Positions 47,470 to 60,004 of a DNA stretch of 64,000 bases are shown here, piece after piece. Source of the DNA: Ricinus communis (Eukaryota > Streptophyta > Magnoliopsida > Malpighiales > Euphorbiaceae); assembly GCF_019578655.1 (NCBI RefSeq), contig NC_063262.1, positions 18,111,582 through 18,175,581 on the forward strand, read 5' to 3'. The number at the start of each line of letters is the position of its first letter. The first letter of the stretch is position 1. The notes beneath the pieces were generated by a model. It worked only from the letters and a program-made list of their open reading frames with translations, ran no database searches and was not told the DNA's origin. Position numbers and translations under genes: made by a program.

Positions 47470-48752
47470 TTATGGGTTCTTGATGCAACTACACTGGCTA
47501 GGTGAACCTATCGATGCGGCCTAGCACTAGTGAGTATCAAGGTCGTATCCTTGGAGATCAGGTGAACCTAGAGTTACTACTGTTCGCTATGTTATCTAGT
47601 CTGAAATAGGGTGTGAGAAGTCTAAACTAAGTAACTAATGACTATGAATGTAAATAAATAAATAAACAACAACTAACAATCGAAAGACAACCGCAACAAG
47701 CGAAACAAACCCAAAGGGGATCTAAGTGATGGAATTCTAAAGGTTGATTTTATAAATTACCAATGTTGCTTACCCGTGCCTAAATCCGGAATCGGACTCG
47801 GTTTCTCGAGCTCGTGTGTTCTGACCTACAACCTAATGGAATCTCTTCTGTCGGACAGATTAGCATTAAGCATGATTTAGAACTATTAAAAGTTGTTAAT
47901 TCTTAATCCGAGTGAGTAAATTAACCTTATCTCTATGTGTTAACTACCAGTTCTTACTATTCAAATTCCAGTTGTAACAAGCATTTCTCAATATCATGAA
48001 ACAACCTAAAAGACAATTAATTCAACGTCTCAAATTAATTGAATCAAACTTTATTAATGAATAGCAAGAAGATTACAAGAATGGCAAATACAAATCTAAC
48101 AAGCTAAGCACAATCTAACAACAAAGGTAAACCAATGGGTTGGCGTACCGAATACATTACTCATATTGAAAGAAACAAATACAAAAGGAAATAAATAACA
48201 GGAAAATGGAACATGTAACCCATCTTCTCTCGAATCGGAGTGGAAATGTTGTGGCAACGAAAACCTCAGGATCTCGGATGTCTCGATCGATCGTTCTGGA
48301 ACCTTCAATCTTTGCTTGAATCTCCCAAATCAATCCTTTGAAATGATGTTTGGTCTCCCAAAATGTCAAGCAGAGAGAGAAATGGAGGGTCGGTCGTGCG
48401 CAGGGAGTCAAGGCAGAGTCCGGCGAAACCTAAACTTGCGAAACATCATCATTCACACCTATTTAGCAAGTGCCTATAGCGTCGGGCCCCCCGGCCCGCA
48501 TGTTGCGTCTGATGGCATAAACATAAAAAATGTAAATCTTCAAAAGCGTCCAAGGGAGGTTCAGTTCGGCCGTTCCAAGAAAACCTGTTGAAAGATAATC
48601 ACAATAGCTTTCTACGATCAACAATGAATCTCTCGTCAGGAGTCGAAAACCCCACGAAAAACTATGTAAACATACAGAGTCAAGTCAAACAGAATAATGT
48701 GGTGATGAATATGAGATATTTAGTGATAAATATTTAAGAATCATCTATATCA
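47470..48752 (-). repeat. 3' LTR of Athila copy 3
   Basis: 1283 bp, partner of 58719-60004; its end TATATCA is followed by the purine tract. On the minus strand a GC-rich block (about 48475-48515) precedes a TATA-like GCTATAGG / CTAAATAGG region near 48455-48482. This is more altered than in the partner LTR. Confidence 0.9.
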
Positions 48753-48775
48753 AACTACCCCAAACTTAAGCAACT
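48753..48775 (-). other. polypurine tract of Athila copy 3
   Basis: The minus strand reads ..AAGTTTGGGGTAGTT directly before TGATATAG of the LTR. Confidence 0.8.
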
Positions 48776-50796
48776 TAAGCATTTGCTTGTCTCAACGATG
48801 GACTCACTCACGGATGCGAAATAACTCGATCAAATTTGCGAGAACTTAGCTTAAAATAAATTAATGACCATCAATGAATCCTCAAATCCCCAAATCACTA
48901 ATCCTTGAGAAAGAGAACAAAGTTAATAAAGCTGCTAAAATTAAAATGATAAACCATCCAAATTGAGAATTTGAGAACCATGCCTCACAAGATGTTACTC
49001 AAAACACACAAGTGTATATAGGTGAAAGAAGATCGCCAAGCTCTCAACGCAAAAATACAAAAAAAGGTGCTTACCGTATGTGTATAGATCCAATCTCCAC
49101 TTTGTGTGAAATAATCAATAATCATGATGAAAGGGTCTTGAGCCAGGTTGTAATGGGGTTAAGGTAGAGTATGGAGAAATATGGAAAGTAGGCTAAAAGT
49201 TGTTGAAAAATTATACAGGTAATGCAAGAAAATATCCAAGGATCAAATGTTGTACCAAAAATGAACACTAAGTTGCTTCAACAATAAGATGATGCTCGAA
49301 ATGAACTAAAATAATTTTTTTTAATTAACTACTCCTGCAACAAAAGATAACGCAGGATAAAGTAATACAATGCTCAATCAAAAGTAGTAAAACGATATAT
49401 GTAACATTTAGATTGAAGGGAGCATCTACGAGAAATCTAGCAACTTAGTGAATATATACAAAAAGAATGTAAATTGATCCAAAATGAAATGCAGCATAAA
49501 CTTACATAATTCCAGCAACAATGGTAGAAAGAATGATAAAATGAATAGAAGTGATAAAATGAGTGTCAAAGGTGAATTACAAAGAAAGAAAAGGCTAAGG
49601 CTCAAAATTGGTTCACTAAGGGAAAAACAGGGTTAGGCTTTTGGCCAAATTGTGTAAATCCTAAGTGCTCAAATCATCTTATGACTATCAAAAATTCATG
49701 TAATCTCAAAAGGCATCATCACAAAGTAAGTTCTAGAAATAAAAAATCTGTACAATGCTCACTAAAAAAAAAGAAAAGGAAAAAAAATAATGATGCTCAA
49801 ATTAGCTCAAAACCTCACCATTTGAGTGGGTTAAAATTGCATGAATTCTCAAACCAAAGTTTAAACAATCAATCATAATAATAAGCAGCAAAATTAATAG
49901 TGTTCTATATCCAAGATAAAGTAAAATGGAAAATTTAAGGAAAAACACCAGTTTTACCTGGCTCGATTGAAATTAAGAGATTCGTTCATTGCTTTCTTCC
50001 AACAAGATTCGATAAAAGCTACAGGGGTATCCATTCAAAAGAGAAAAATCATCAACTACTCGATTAAAACAAAACTCAAGATAAGGATAGTAAGAATAAA
50101 CGAACTCAATCAATAAGGAAAATGAAAGCAAAATAAAAACAACAGAATACCATCCTTACAAAGGTTCGAGATAACAAAATCGGTACCTACATAAAACTAA
50201 GGTACCTACCCCACACTTGAGAAAAACATTGTCCTCAGTGTGAAAGAGGAATAGTATCCCACATGATCTAAAATAAAGTTCAATAACTAAAACTAAAATA
50301 GAAATAATATCATCCATATTAAAAACAGAAAGAAAATAAATTGTCCAACAATATAAAGAACTAAATAAAGAAAAGAAACGTCCAATAATGGAAGAGGATC
50401 CTCAATCCTCAACACGATCAACCCGGCCACCCTAGTCCTGCTGGGTGAAATCCGGAGCAAACAAAGGATCATCAAGCTGAGGAGACATCAGGGCATCAAC
50501 ACTAATAGAAGTACTGAAGTGGGTCAATGCAAACGAGGATGGCACAAAGGAGGAGAAGTAATGGACAAGTGGGGGTCACCAAAACTATCAAAGATACCCT
50601 CAAGGTCAAAGGGTGATACCGGCACAGACAGTGGTCGAAGCATAGGCGCATGTGGTGGAACATGAGAACTGGATGTTCGCATCTAAGCCAACTATTGAGA
50701 GATATCCTACAAAGAAAGATGAAAACTGTTATGGTCTTCTCTCATCTCGATACGCAAGGCCACAAGGTCATTATGAAGAAGTTGGGTCGCATGTGA
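48776..50796 (-). other. 3' untranslated region of Athila copy 3
   Basis: No gene. Collinear with 25061-26845 of copy 1 read on the opposite strand. A- and T-rich tracts. Confidence 0.7.
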
Positions 50797-52125
50797 CTAT
50801 GTCTGAAGCATTTCGCGCAAGGCTCTCACTGAATCCCTAGTCTCGGTACGAAAGGTCTGTATAAGATCCCACTGCTGAGTCATCCAGGCCTCCATCCTAT
50901 CCAATCTAGACGCTAATGATGTGCCTGGTGAAAAAGAAGAAGAGGCACCGACTGCTGATGGACTAAAGAACATAGATGGGTCAGGAACATCTGTGGGCCT
51001 AAATAAGGGACGTGGCGGCGGTGGTGGAGGCACAAACTGCTCCTCGGTGATGTCAACATCATCATCATCACCCTCATCAGCACCGTTACCACCCATCTGG
51101 CTAGCTGAAGTGGACCATGTCAAGTGGTACTCAAAACCGCCTAAGGTAGACTTAGTCCGAGTAATCATCCGTATGTTGTACATCTACTATGTCCCAACAG
51201 CCAGCATAGAACCCAACTCTGTCATACTTTGAGCAGCGGCTGGAGTCAATACCCCCATATTCCTAGCTAGCCTAGTCACATAGGGTCCAAAACTAATAAC
51301 TACCTTCCTAGCCGATCTCTGAATTCCATCCATCTGTGTAACTATCAGAAACCCTAAATCCAAATAGGTCCTCTGCCGAATATGTCAAAGTAAAGCAATA
51401 TCAAGCTTGTTAAGAGCTCCCCAACTCTCACCCCTACCAGCCAATGTGTGCGCCAATATATTATGGAGGTATCTCAAACTGTCTGAAACACATGAAGCCT
51501 TGGTCCGGCTCAAAGAGAAAGATCGCCTGACCACTCTAATATCCTCCCAATACGAGTCTATATCCATCCCCAAATGCCTAACTGCCTGCTCAAACAAATC
51601 GGAGTCCACCTCCGCTCTAGTCCATATCCCTAAAGCTATACCAAACTTAGCTAGGGACATCTTGTAAGTCCTGCTAGTCACCTTGAAGGAAACTGTGTCT
51701 GGCGAAGTAAAATCCCTAATAGCTGGCTGAAGCCAAAAGGTGCTGAAGAACTCCAAAGTGAACTCTCTATAAGTGGGCTCTCTAATGTCAAAGAACCTAT
51801 TCCATGGTACTGTCTCTAGTAAACTAGAAATCTCCTCAAACAACCTAACATCCCTCAGGGCCTGCTAATCGATGCACCTCCCAGTCAGAAGCGTCTTCGT
51901 CCTCACCACTTGAAATCGATCAATATGCTCCTGGTTGGTGAAGATCAAGTAAGGATGCACGCGCGGGGAGTGTCGAGCTCGGGCTCTCGGGTGATCGGCT
52001 GCCCGAGGGTAAACCTATCATCCAGGAGGTACTGGAGCAATAGTTTGGCCTGAGGTCTAATGACTAGAAGAACCATCCTCAAGTCTAGCTCGCTTCCCAA
52101 CGGCTCGCTGCTGATTGTCGGTCAT
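50797..52125 (-). pseudogene. Athila env-like ORF (ATHILA domain), copy 3
   Basis: The ATG at 52125 (MTDNQQRAVGKRARLEDGSS) lies just after a splice-acceptor-like ATCAG. The central frame at 51843-51385 reads FFDIREPTYREFTLEFFSTF, then FKVTSRTYKMSLAKFGIALG, then VSDSLRYLHNILAHTLAGRG. The same frame resumes after a TGA (Trp expected) with HIRQRTYLDLGFLIVTQMDG, then VISFGPYVTRLARNMG. After a double stop comes a C-terminal part (51183-50797) with an acidic DEGDDDDVDIT, a proline run and a coiled-coil-like SLASRLDRMEAWMTQ end. Nonsense changes dominate. No signal peptide or membrane span is seen, so an envelope role is doubtful. Confidence 0.8.
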
Positions 52126-53449
52126 ACTACCTGATAAAATGCAATATCAGATAACAAAATAAATAGCAAAACACTGTAATCAATCATGCATGTTCAATTT
52201 ACACAAAATTTGACAGAAATTCGGCAGTATAACGGGTTGGTTGTTAACCCAGGAAGCTAGGGGTAAAATACCCTAATCGCTGAAATCCTGCAAGGCTGAA
52301 AATTTAGAGTGGAGGGGGAGAAGAGAAAATAGATAATAACAGATATAATGCCCAATGGCATTTCAGCGCATAACATCATAATGTACCTAATGGTATAACC
52401 AGCACATCCAAGATTCAATGCATGAAAAGGAAAAACAGTAATCAAGGGATAAACCATTACACATTATAATTTCAAAGCACACAGAAACGACATAATCACA
52501 TTAAATTTTGTGTCCAATGACACAGCTAGCAACGGAGAATGTAAAAATAAAGTAACAGAAATGGAAAACAATAAAAACACACATAAAAACTAGTAAAAGA
52601 AAAAGAGTAGAAAAAGAAGTGAAAAACAGAATTAAAATAATTAACAGAGAATAGAAAAGCACAATAAAAACAGAATGAAGACAGAATTAATAAAAAGGAA
52701 CAACGATTGAAAAAATGGAATAAACTCAAAATATGAAAATGAAACAGGGATACGAAAATGAAATAAAGCAAATGAACTAAAATAAACAATAGAATAGGTA
52801 CTAAAGTCAGAAATTGCAACGGAAAATAAATAAAGAGTGGAATGAGATGACATACCTGAGGTGAAGAATCAAAAGAAAATGTAATTTGCGGGAAAGTAAG
52901 CTAGAACATGAGAGAAATAATGCGAAAATTAACAAAATTACAAGAAGAATGGAATGAAAATCATGCAAGAACAGAATAAAAACAAGCAAAATTAAGTGAA
53001 AAACATGAAATTACTTACTTGGATTGTCTTTGACAAGAAGTAGAAGAGTAGAGAAAGAGTTAGGAAGAAGAGAAAATCGGCCAAAAGAGTGAAAAGATGT
53101 GAAAAACCTCGTTTAAATAGGGTTCGGCTTTACTACCGGCCGCCCTGCTAGTCAGCGTACGGCCGCAATAGCCCCAACATGTGATCGGGCGAAATTGCAT
53201 GGAATGCGATCCAAATCACATGTAACACATAAAAATATTCTTCCCAACACCAAATATCCTCAAAAACTTTGAAATAGAGGAATCAAAACAAGTTAAAAGA
53301 ATAATACTAAACATATAAACAATCAAGCAAACTAAAACGAATAAAGTAAAAAAAAAATGAAATAACAAAAACTAACAAAAACATGAAAGCATAACCAAAG
53401 TCGAATGTACAAAAATGCTTATTTTGTTTTAAGTCTAGCTCGACTTAGC
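52126..53449 (-). promoter_or_regulatory. pre-env interval with GC-rich block, TATA box and leader intron (copy 3)
   Basis: On the minus strand a GC-rich block (about 53170-53130, GCGGCCGTACG.. GGCGGCCGG) precedes TATTTAAA (53119-53112). A donor CCAAGTAAGT follows (GT at 53018-53017) and an acceptor TTTATCAG ends at 52131, six bases before the env-like ATG. TATA-to-donor spacing is 101 nt and the intron would be 888 nt. The interval 52500-53000 is AT-rich with no gene. Confidence 0.55.
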
Positions 53450-54650
53450 GGAGATCGACCCTACGTGCATACAAAGCCAATTCGTCAATCGTCATCCAGC
53501 GTTACCATGGTAAAGCTTCAACCGATGTCCATTCACTTTGAAATCTCCCTACCTGGGATGATGCAACTCTACCACTCCATATGGAAAGACTTGTCTGACC
53601 TGAAATGGTCCGGACAATGACTCACATAACTTTCCAAGTGGAGACAGACGCGGGCGAGTTGAAAGCAACACTTCGATCCGACTGAAATTCCTTAGGCCCA
53701 TGAATCCTTTGATCATGCCATTTCTTTGTCCTTGCTTTGTAAGTTAACGAGTTTTCATCGCTCGCGCGCCACTCATCCACTCGTCGCCGCTCCTCCGTAG
53801 AGAATCAATATCAAAGTTACAAGTCCAAGGGCTCAAAGTGCCACTATCTCCACTCGACAAGCAAATGACATGACTTTCCTTAAACAAGACGATGGGGCAT
53901 AAAACCTATAGATGTCCTAAGAGGGTACCATAAACACCATTATCAACAGAGCCCATCCTTCCTTCGTACTACTCCTTACAAAATATCACAATACCCTTAT
54001 TAGTAACCTCAACCGCTCTACTAGTCTTCGGGGGTGATAGGGGTAGTAAACCACGGCCACCGTACCCCATACCGCAAGTATCTTCTCTAATTGGGCATTG
54101 CGTAAATGTGTTCTTCATACTATAAGCACACAGTGTACCAAACCTAGCAAACAATCGGCTTAAGGAACTTGCAAACAACCACCGGGATCATCGGTTGTCG
54201 GACCGAGCCTTCGTGCTTCCAACCACAGAAAAGTACTCAGCGGCAGATACTTATTACCATATGAAGAGGAAAAGGGTCCATGAAGTCGATGCCTCAAACA
54301 TCAAAAATTTCAACAACTTGCACACTAGTTTGAGGCATCTTGTCACGAGAAGAGATATTACTGCCACGACAGCATGACGCGATCACACCGAGCAATTTCT
54401 TCTTGGAAGGCGTAAGCCAATAGAATCCTACTCTGGCACCTTCCTGTATGGTTTGCCGTTTGATGACCTCAGTATGGGTCCCCAGGCTGCCTCGATATTT
54501 GGAGAGTCTCTTTGCGCCATACACTGACGACAAATCACAGATCCGCATGCACACTCTAAATAGAAAGGGATCTTCCCAAATATAGTATTTCAAATCAGCA
54601 AAGAATTTCTTCTTTTGCTAATAAGTCATACCCTTTGGTAGAACCCTAGC
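53450..54650 (-). pseudogene. Athila integrase, copy 3
   Basis: KRRNSLLI-NTIFGKIPFYL opens the zinc region at about 54610, followed by CACGSVICRQCMAQ. The core is frame-broken. The C-terminus reads GPFQVRQVFPYGVVELHHP near 53610-53560 and VNGHRLKLYHG near 53540-53510, matching copy 1. Catalytic residues cannot all be located. Confidence 0.75.
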
Positions 54651-54699
54651 AACCAAATAGTTAGCATAATCTGAAAACCATGGAGTATCATACCGAGGT

Positions 54700-56140
54700 G
54701 GACATATAAGTGCTCCTCCGGAAATCGATCGTCTATGGTCGTCTGTGCATCAAGTGAGGATTCTTCAATCTCGATAAATGGTCCATTGCCGATTCTCGCT
54801 TGATCTCGACATCAAATTCCCGCAATAAAAGAATCCACCAAATCAATCTCGGTTTCACATCATTTTTCAGGAATAAGTACCTCAATGCCGAGTGGTCCGT
54901 AAAGACGTCTTGGAGAGAACGAGATACGATCTAAACTTGTCAAAGGCATAAACAACAGCCAACAACTCCTTCTCTATGGTGGTGTAGTGCTACTGGGCTC
55001 TTGTCAAAGTCTTGCTAGCATAATAAATGGGTTGGAACTTCTTTTCAATTCTCTGTCCAAGCCACGGGCTCCAACTGCATAATCACTAGCATGCCCAATC
55101 AGTGAGACCATGATTGAATAAGTTTCTTAAGTAACTCAAAAGCGGCCAAGTATGCATCATTAAAAATAAAAGGTACATCCTTAACTATCGTAGGCTAGCA
55201 ATCTTGAGAAATCTCTAATAAATCTCTATAAAACCACGCATGGCCTGAAACTCTAATTGCCTTAACGGAACTAGGAGGAGGTAGCTTAGATATAACCTCT
55301 ATCTTAGCTCGGCCCACACCTCTATCCCGACTGAGATCTTATGCCCTAACACAATCCCCTCTCTCACCATGAAATGGCATTTTTCCCAACTTAATACCAA
55401 GTTAGCCTCAATACACCTAGCTAACATAAGCAAGATTTGCGGACAAGAGAGAGAGAATCTTAAAAAATAGAGAAGTCATCCATAAATACCTCTATAGACT
55501 CCTCAATCATGTCCTTGAAGATAGCCATCATGCAATGAAAATGTGCTTGTGTGCATTCTGCACCTGATGGCATCCAGATGTCCCATGGAAGGAAAGGGTA
55601 GTCTTCTCTTGGTCCTCGGGTGCAATAGGAATCTGGAAATAACCTAAAAAACCATCAAGAAAATAATAGAACATATGACCTGCCAAACACTCAATCATCT
55701 GATCAATGAAAGGAAGAGGGAAATGATCCTTCCTAGTTGCATCATTAAGCCTCCTATAATCAATGCAAACCTGATTCGAGAAAGTACGATCAACTCATCA
55801 TTCTTATTCCTTACCACCACCACGTCCTTACCTCCTTCGGGCACAAACTTGCGTGACTGCATGGGACTACAAAACCATGATCGGAAATGGGATAAATCAA
55901 ACCTGCATCAAGAAGTTTAATTACCTCCTTCTTCACCACTTCTTTTATGTTTGGGTTGAGCCATCTCTGAGGTTGAACAACCGGCCTGAAACTGTCCTCC
56001 AACAATATCTTGTGAGAGCAAAAACTTGGATTTATGCCTGGGATGTCAGCTATCTTGAAGGCAAAGGCCTTCTTGTACTTCCTTACAACTTCCAAAAGCA
56101 TGGCTTGTTCTTCGAGAGTCAGATCAGCTGCTATGATCAC
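54700..56140 (-). pseudogene. Athila reverse transcriptase and RNase H, copy 3
   Basis: KYKKAFAFKIADIPGINPSF and VKKEVIKLLDAGLIYPISDH (to 55811) start RT. A frameshift near 55830 leads to altered text. The catalytic FMDDF is at about 55472-55486, followed by EKCHFMVREGIVLGHKIS. RNase H text reads PIYYASKTLTRAQ and [18 protein letters not shown] near 55040-54920. Confidence 0.82.
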
Positions 56141-57249
56141 TAGTAAGCGCTTCTCTTCATCCAAGAAGACATAAATCAAGTGGCTTGGTAACTCCTTCGA
56201 TTCTAAGACTGATGGGTCTTCGAATGAAGTCTTTACCTTTTGCACTCTAGACCTATCAAGAAAAAGATAAGAATCAATTGACAAGCTCGGTTCAAAAGCC
56301 AATAAAACAGTGAGTTGCTCCAACACTTGCTTGTTGGACAACTCCTCCTCATCCTCAGCTAATGCTACCTGCAAAGGGTCAGAACATAACATTTCCTGCA
56401 AGTGGGACTCAACCACATCATCAATCACATCAACAGAATATAGAGCATCATCAATGTCTAGTGACTGTCTCATAGAAGTGGCTAGGTCAAAGGTAATGGT
56501 CTCATCATCAACTCTAAGCTTAAGCTTCCCATCGCTTACATCGATAACATCCCTCGATGTAGCTAGAAAAGGCCTACCCAGGATAAGAGGCACAGTACTC
56601 TCACCCTTCATATCCATCACCACAAAGTCCACAGGAAAGATAAATTTATCCACCTTCACAAGTACATCCTCAACAATACTTCTAGGAATCTTAACAGTCC
56701 TATCAGCTAACTGAATGCTCATCCTAGTAGGCTTGGGTTCATGCAACCCTAACTTAGCAAACAAACTAGTGGGCATCAAATTAATACTAGCTCCTAAATC
56801 GGCCAATGCACTACTAATTGGCAAATCGCCAATCACACATGGGACAGTAAAACTCCCTGGATCTCGTCGCTTGAGTGGCAGCTTATTTTTGAGAATAGCT
56901 GAACACTCCTCATTAAGTACTACCTAACCAAGATCCTCCAACTTTCTCTTGTTGCTCAAAATCTCCTTTAAGAACTTGGCATACTTCGGCATCTGTGAAA
57001 TTGCCTCAATAAAAGGTAAGTTAATTTTCAGCTGCTTAAACAAGTCAAGAAACTTACTATATTGCTTGTCCACCTTATCACCTCGACCTTGCGGGATATG
57101 GGCAAAATCGATACTCCTTACGAGGGCTCTTTTGTTTGTCTTCTTTCTTCCTCTCAATCTCCACCATCTCAGGCTCTAGTCCTTCCTTAGCTGGCTCATC
57201 CTGCAAAATCATATCATCCTTATCAGCTAAAGGCAAAGAACCAAACAAT
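56141..57249 (-). pseudogene. Athila protease and gag-pol linker, copy 3
   Basis: An open frame from 56836 reads SSALADLGASINLMPTSLFA (LGAS-type aspartic protease site) and [20 protein letters not shown] (the conserved ILGRPFL C-terminal motif). GKLKLRVDDETITFDLAT follows. The upstream linker at 56924-57249 contains KQLKINLPFIEAISQMPKYA, which in the family joins gag to the protease. A stop near 56921 separates them. Confidence 0.85.
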
Positions 57250-58565
57250 TGCTTACTTGATCGCAAGGTGATAGCCTTGCAATGCTCCCTCGGGTTTTGA
57301 CTCTGTAGTGCTGGGGAGCGATCCTGAGGGTCTCTCTAAAAGCATCTTAGAAATTCGGCCAATCTGAATCTCCAAGTTCTGAATTGAGGCCTGCTGATTC
57401 CTAAGTGCACTATCAGTCTGCTGGAATCTTGTCTTCATAGACGTCACAAACTTCATTATAAGCTCCTCTAAATTTGAATTCTTTTCTAGTGGAGGAGGAG
57501 CTTGTGCAGGCCTAGCTGGCTATTGCTGTGGCTGCTGATGAAGTCTCTGAAAACCTGGTGGACCCTAGGTATTATTGTTCCTCCAACCGAAGTTGGGATG
57601 ATTGCGCCACCTAGGGTTGTATGTGTTGCTATAAGGGTTGTTCTACTGCCTTGGGGCATTCCCCATATAATCAACCTGCCCAACATCAAAAGACACAGCA
57701 GAAACAGATGGAAAAGTAGAAAAAGATGAAGCAAACATACCTCCCGCAATACAATTCGCACTGTAGTGCGAGCTACCACAAAACTCGCAGCCAACGTTCG
57801 CTGTATGAAACGGCATCTGGAGTTGGTCAATCTTCTTGGCTAGAAGCTCTACCTGAGCTCCCAAGGCTGCTGCAGAATCCACTTGGTTGACCACTCCCTG
57901 TCTTCTTGGTCGTCTTTTAGAGGATTTCTACTGATAATTGTTCATGGGGGCAGCAACTCAAAAGATCCTTAAACCTCTCCCATGCATCGTACATGCTCTC
58001 ATTATCAAACTGCACAAAAGAAGATATGTCATTTCTAAGTTTAGCAGTTTTAGTGGGAGGAAAATACTTATAGAGAAATTTTTTCGGCCAACGCCTTCCA
58101 AGTAGTAATCGTCTGCTGTGGAAGAGATTACAACCATCTCATTGCTCTGTCCCTCAAGGAAAATGGAAATAATCTCAGCCGAATGGCGTCATCGGTTGTT
58201 TCATTTATCTTGAATGTGTCATAAAATCTCTAAAAAGTTGGTGATGTGTGCATTAGGATCCTTGCTGGGCAATCCTCCAAACTGCACGCTCTACTGGATC
58301 ATTTGGATAACATTGGCCTTTATTTCAAAATTGTTGGCCGCTATAGGAGGTCTGACTATACTAGTTTTCGTCCCATCCAAAGATGGTCGAGCAAACTCGT
58401 ACATCATCCTCTGATCGTTATCGACCTGGGGGTTGTGGTTCTTCATCACGTTAGCTCTATGAATCTGAACTGTAACTCCGACCTCTTTATCAACTGCTTG
58501 CAACCGTCGTCTCAAAAATCTGAGAGAACGCTCCGTATCAGGGTTAGAGCACCTAATCCTAAACT
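57250..58565 (-). pseudogene. Athila gag, copy 3, with CCHC-like knuckle
   Basis: MKNHNPQVDNDQRMMYEFARPSLDG-like text starts near 58445 and continues with SVQFGGLPSKDPNAH and AKLRNDISSFVQFDNESMYD. VNQVDSAAALGAQVELLAKK follows, then the knuckle CEFCGSSHYSANC (CX2CX3HX4C) at about 57785-57750. KFVTSMKTRFQQTDSALRNQ forms the C-terminal coiled-coil part. The expected initiator near 58565 is mutated and frames shift several times. Confidence 0.82.
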
Positions 58566-58694
58566 ACCTGAAACCGACAATCCAAACAACCACTAATTAA
58601 TAAAAGCAATAAAATAAAGAATGAAGAATAAATAAATAAATAAATAATGACTAAAGTAACATGAAAACAATTCACTCTAGTTCACTGTTACGGT

Positions 58695-58712
58695 TCCCAG
58701 GCAACGGCGCCA
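58695..58712 (-). other. PBS, tRNA-Asp type
   Basis: The minus strand reads TGGCGCCGTTGCCTGGGA, one change from the Athila site. Confidence 0.92.
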
Positions 58713-58718
58713 AAAACT

Positions 58719-60004
58719 TTATGGGTTACTAATGCAACCTACACCTAAGGCAGTGAACCTATCGATGTGGCCTAGCACTAGTGAATATCAAGGTCGTAAC
58801 CCTGGAGATCGGGTGAACCTAGAGTTACTACTTTTCGCTATGTTATCTAGTCTGTAATAGGGTATGAGAAGTCTAAACTAACTAACTAATGACTATGAAT
58901 GCAAATAAATAAATGAACAGCAACTAACAATCGAAAGACAACCGCAACAAGAGAAACAAACCCAAAGGGGACCTAAGTGATCGAATTCTAAAGGTTGATT
59001 TTATAAATTACCAATCTTGCTTACCCGTGCCTAAATCCTGAATCGAACTCGGTTCCTCTCTCGAGCTCACCGAGTTCCTAAACCGGCACTAACCTAATGG
59101 AATCTCTTCATATCAGATTATTACAGATTAGAATTAAGCGTGATTTAGAACTATTAAGAGTTGTTAATTCTTAATCCGGTGAGTAAATTAACCTTATCTC
59201 TAAGTGTCAATTACTAGTTCTTACTATTCAAATTCCAATTGTAACAAGCATTTCTCAATATCAAGAAACAACCTAAAAGATAATTAACTCAACGTCTCAA
59301 ATTAACTGAATCAAACTTTATTAATGAATAGCAAGAAGATTACAAGAATGGCAAATATAAATCTAACAACTAAGCACAATCTATCAACAAAGGTAAACCC
59401 TAATAGGTTCGGCAGCCCTAGCTACTCATACTAAAAGAACAAATAGAAAAGGAAATAAATAACAAAAAAGGAAATGGAACATGTAACCCCTCTTCTCTCG
59501 AATCGGAGTGGAAATGTTGCAAGCACTAACTATGAAACCAGCCTCAAGTATGGGTCTCGAATGTCTCGATCGATCATCTAGAACCTTCAATCTTTGCTTG
59601 AATCTCCCAAATCAATCCTTTGAAATGATGTTTGGTCTCCCAAAATGTCAAGAACATAGGTGTAAAAGTGGAGGTTCGCGCGTGTAGAGAAGTCCAGAAG
59701 TCAGAAGCAGAACCCTGTCTCATTTTGCGTGCGCCTATTTATAGGCAGAAGTGCCATAGCCCGTGCAAAAGCCTCGAAATGCGCGCCAATAAGGAATCGA
59801 ATCCGATGAACAACTGATATGCGTAAATCATCAAAATAGCTTGGTTTTTGTTCGGAAATCAATCAATTTCTCATCATGGAGTCCAAAAACCTAAAAAACT
59901 CATAAACATACCAAAGTATGATCAGACAGAAATAAATATGACTCCAATACACGAATAAATGACTGATAAACAGTCAATAAACATGCATAGAATTATCTAT
60001 ATCA
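58719..60004 (-). repeat. 5' LTR of Athila copy 3
   Basis: 1286 bp. On the minus strand a TATA-like CCTATAAATAGG lies at about 59733-59744, after the GC-rich GCGCGC.. GCACGGGC block. Partner of 47470-48752. Confidence 0.92.

Larger units (their letters stand above)
47470..60004 (-). mobile_element. Athila copy 3, nested inside copy 2
   Basis: LTRs at 47470-48752 and 58719-60004 with all internal parts on the minus strand: PBS, gag, protease, RT, RNase H, integrase, env-like ORF, purine tract. Same family as copy 1 (15969-28300) but better preserved. The outer ends are TATCA on the right and TTATGGG (CA changed) on the left. AGTCG occurs at 60005-60009 and 47429-47433, but about 36 extra bases separate the left one from the LTR. 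Confidence 0.92.

Noticed and set aside
52500..53000. Phe/Ser-rich minus-strand ORFs
   Set aside because: Low-complexity AT-rich intron-like sequence in the pre-env interval of Athila copy 3; overlapping frames with no conserved motif.
56310..56714. 134-codon serine-rich plus-strand ORF
   Set aside because: Exact shadow of the protease frame on the minus strand (LGAS and ILGRPFL motifs there).
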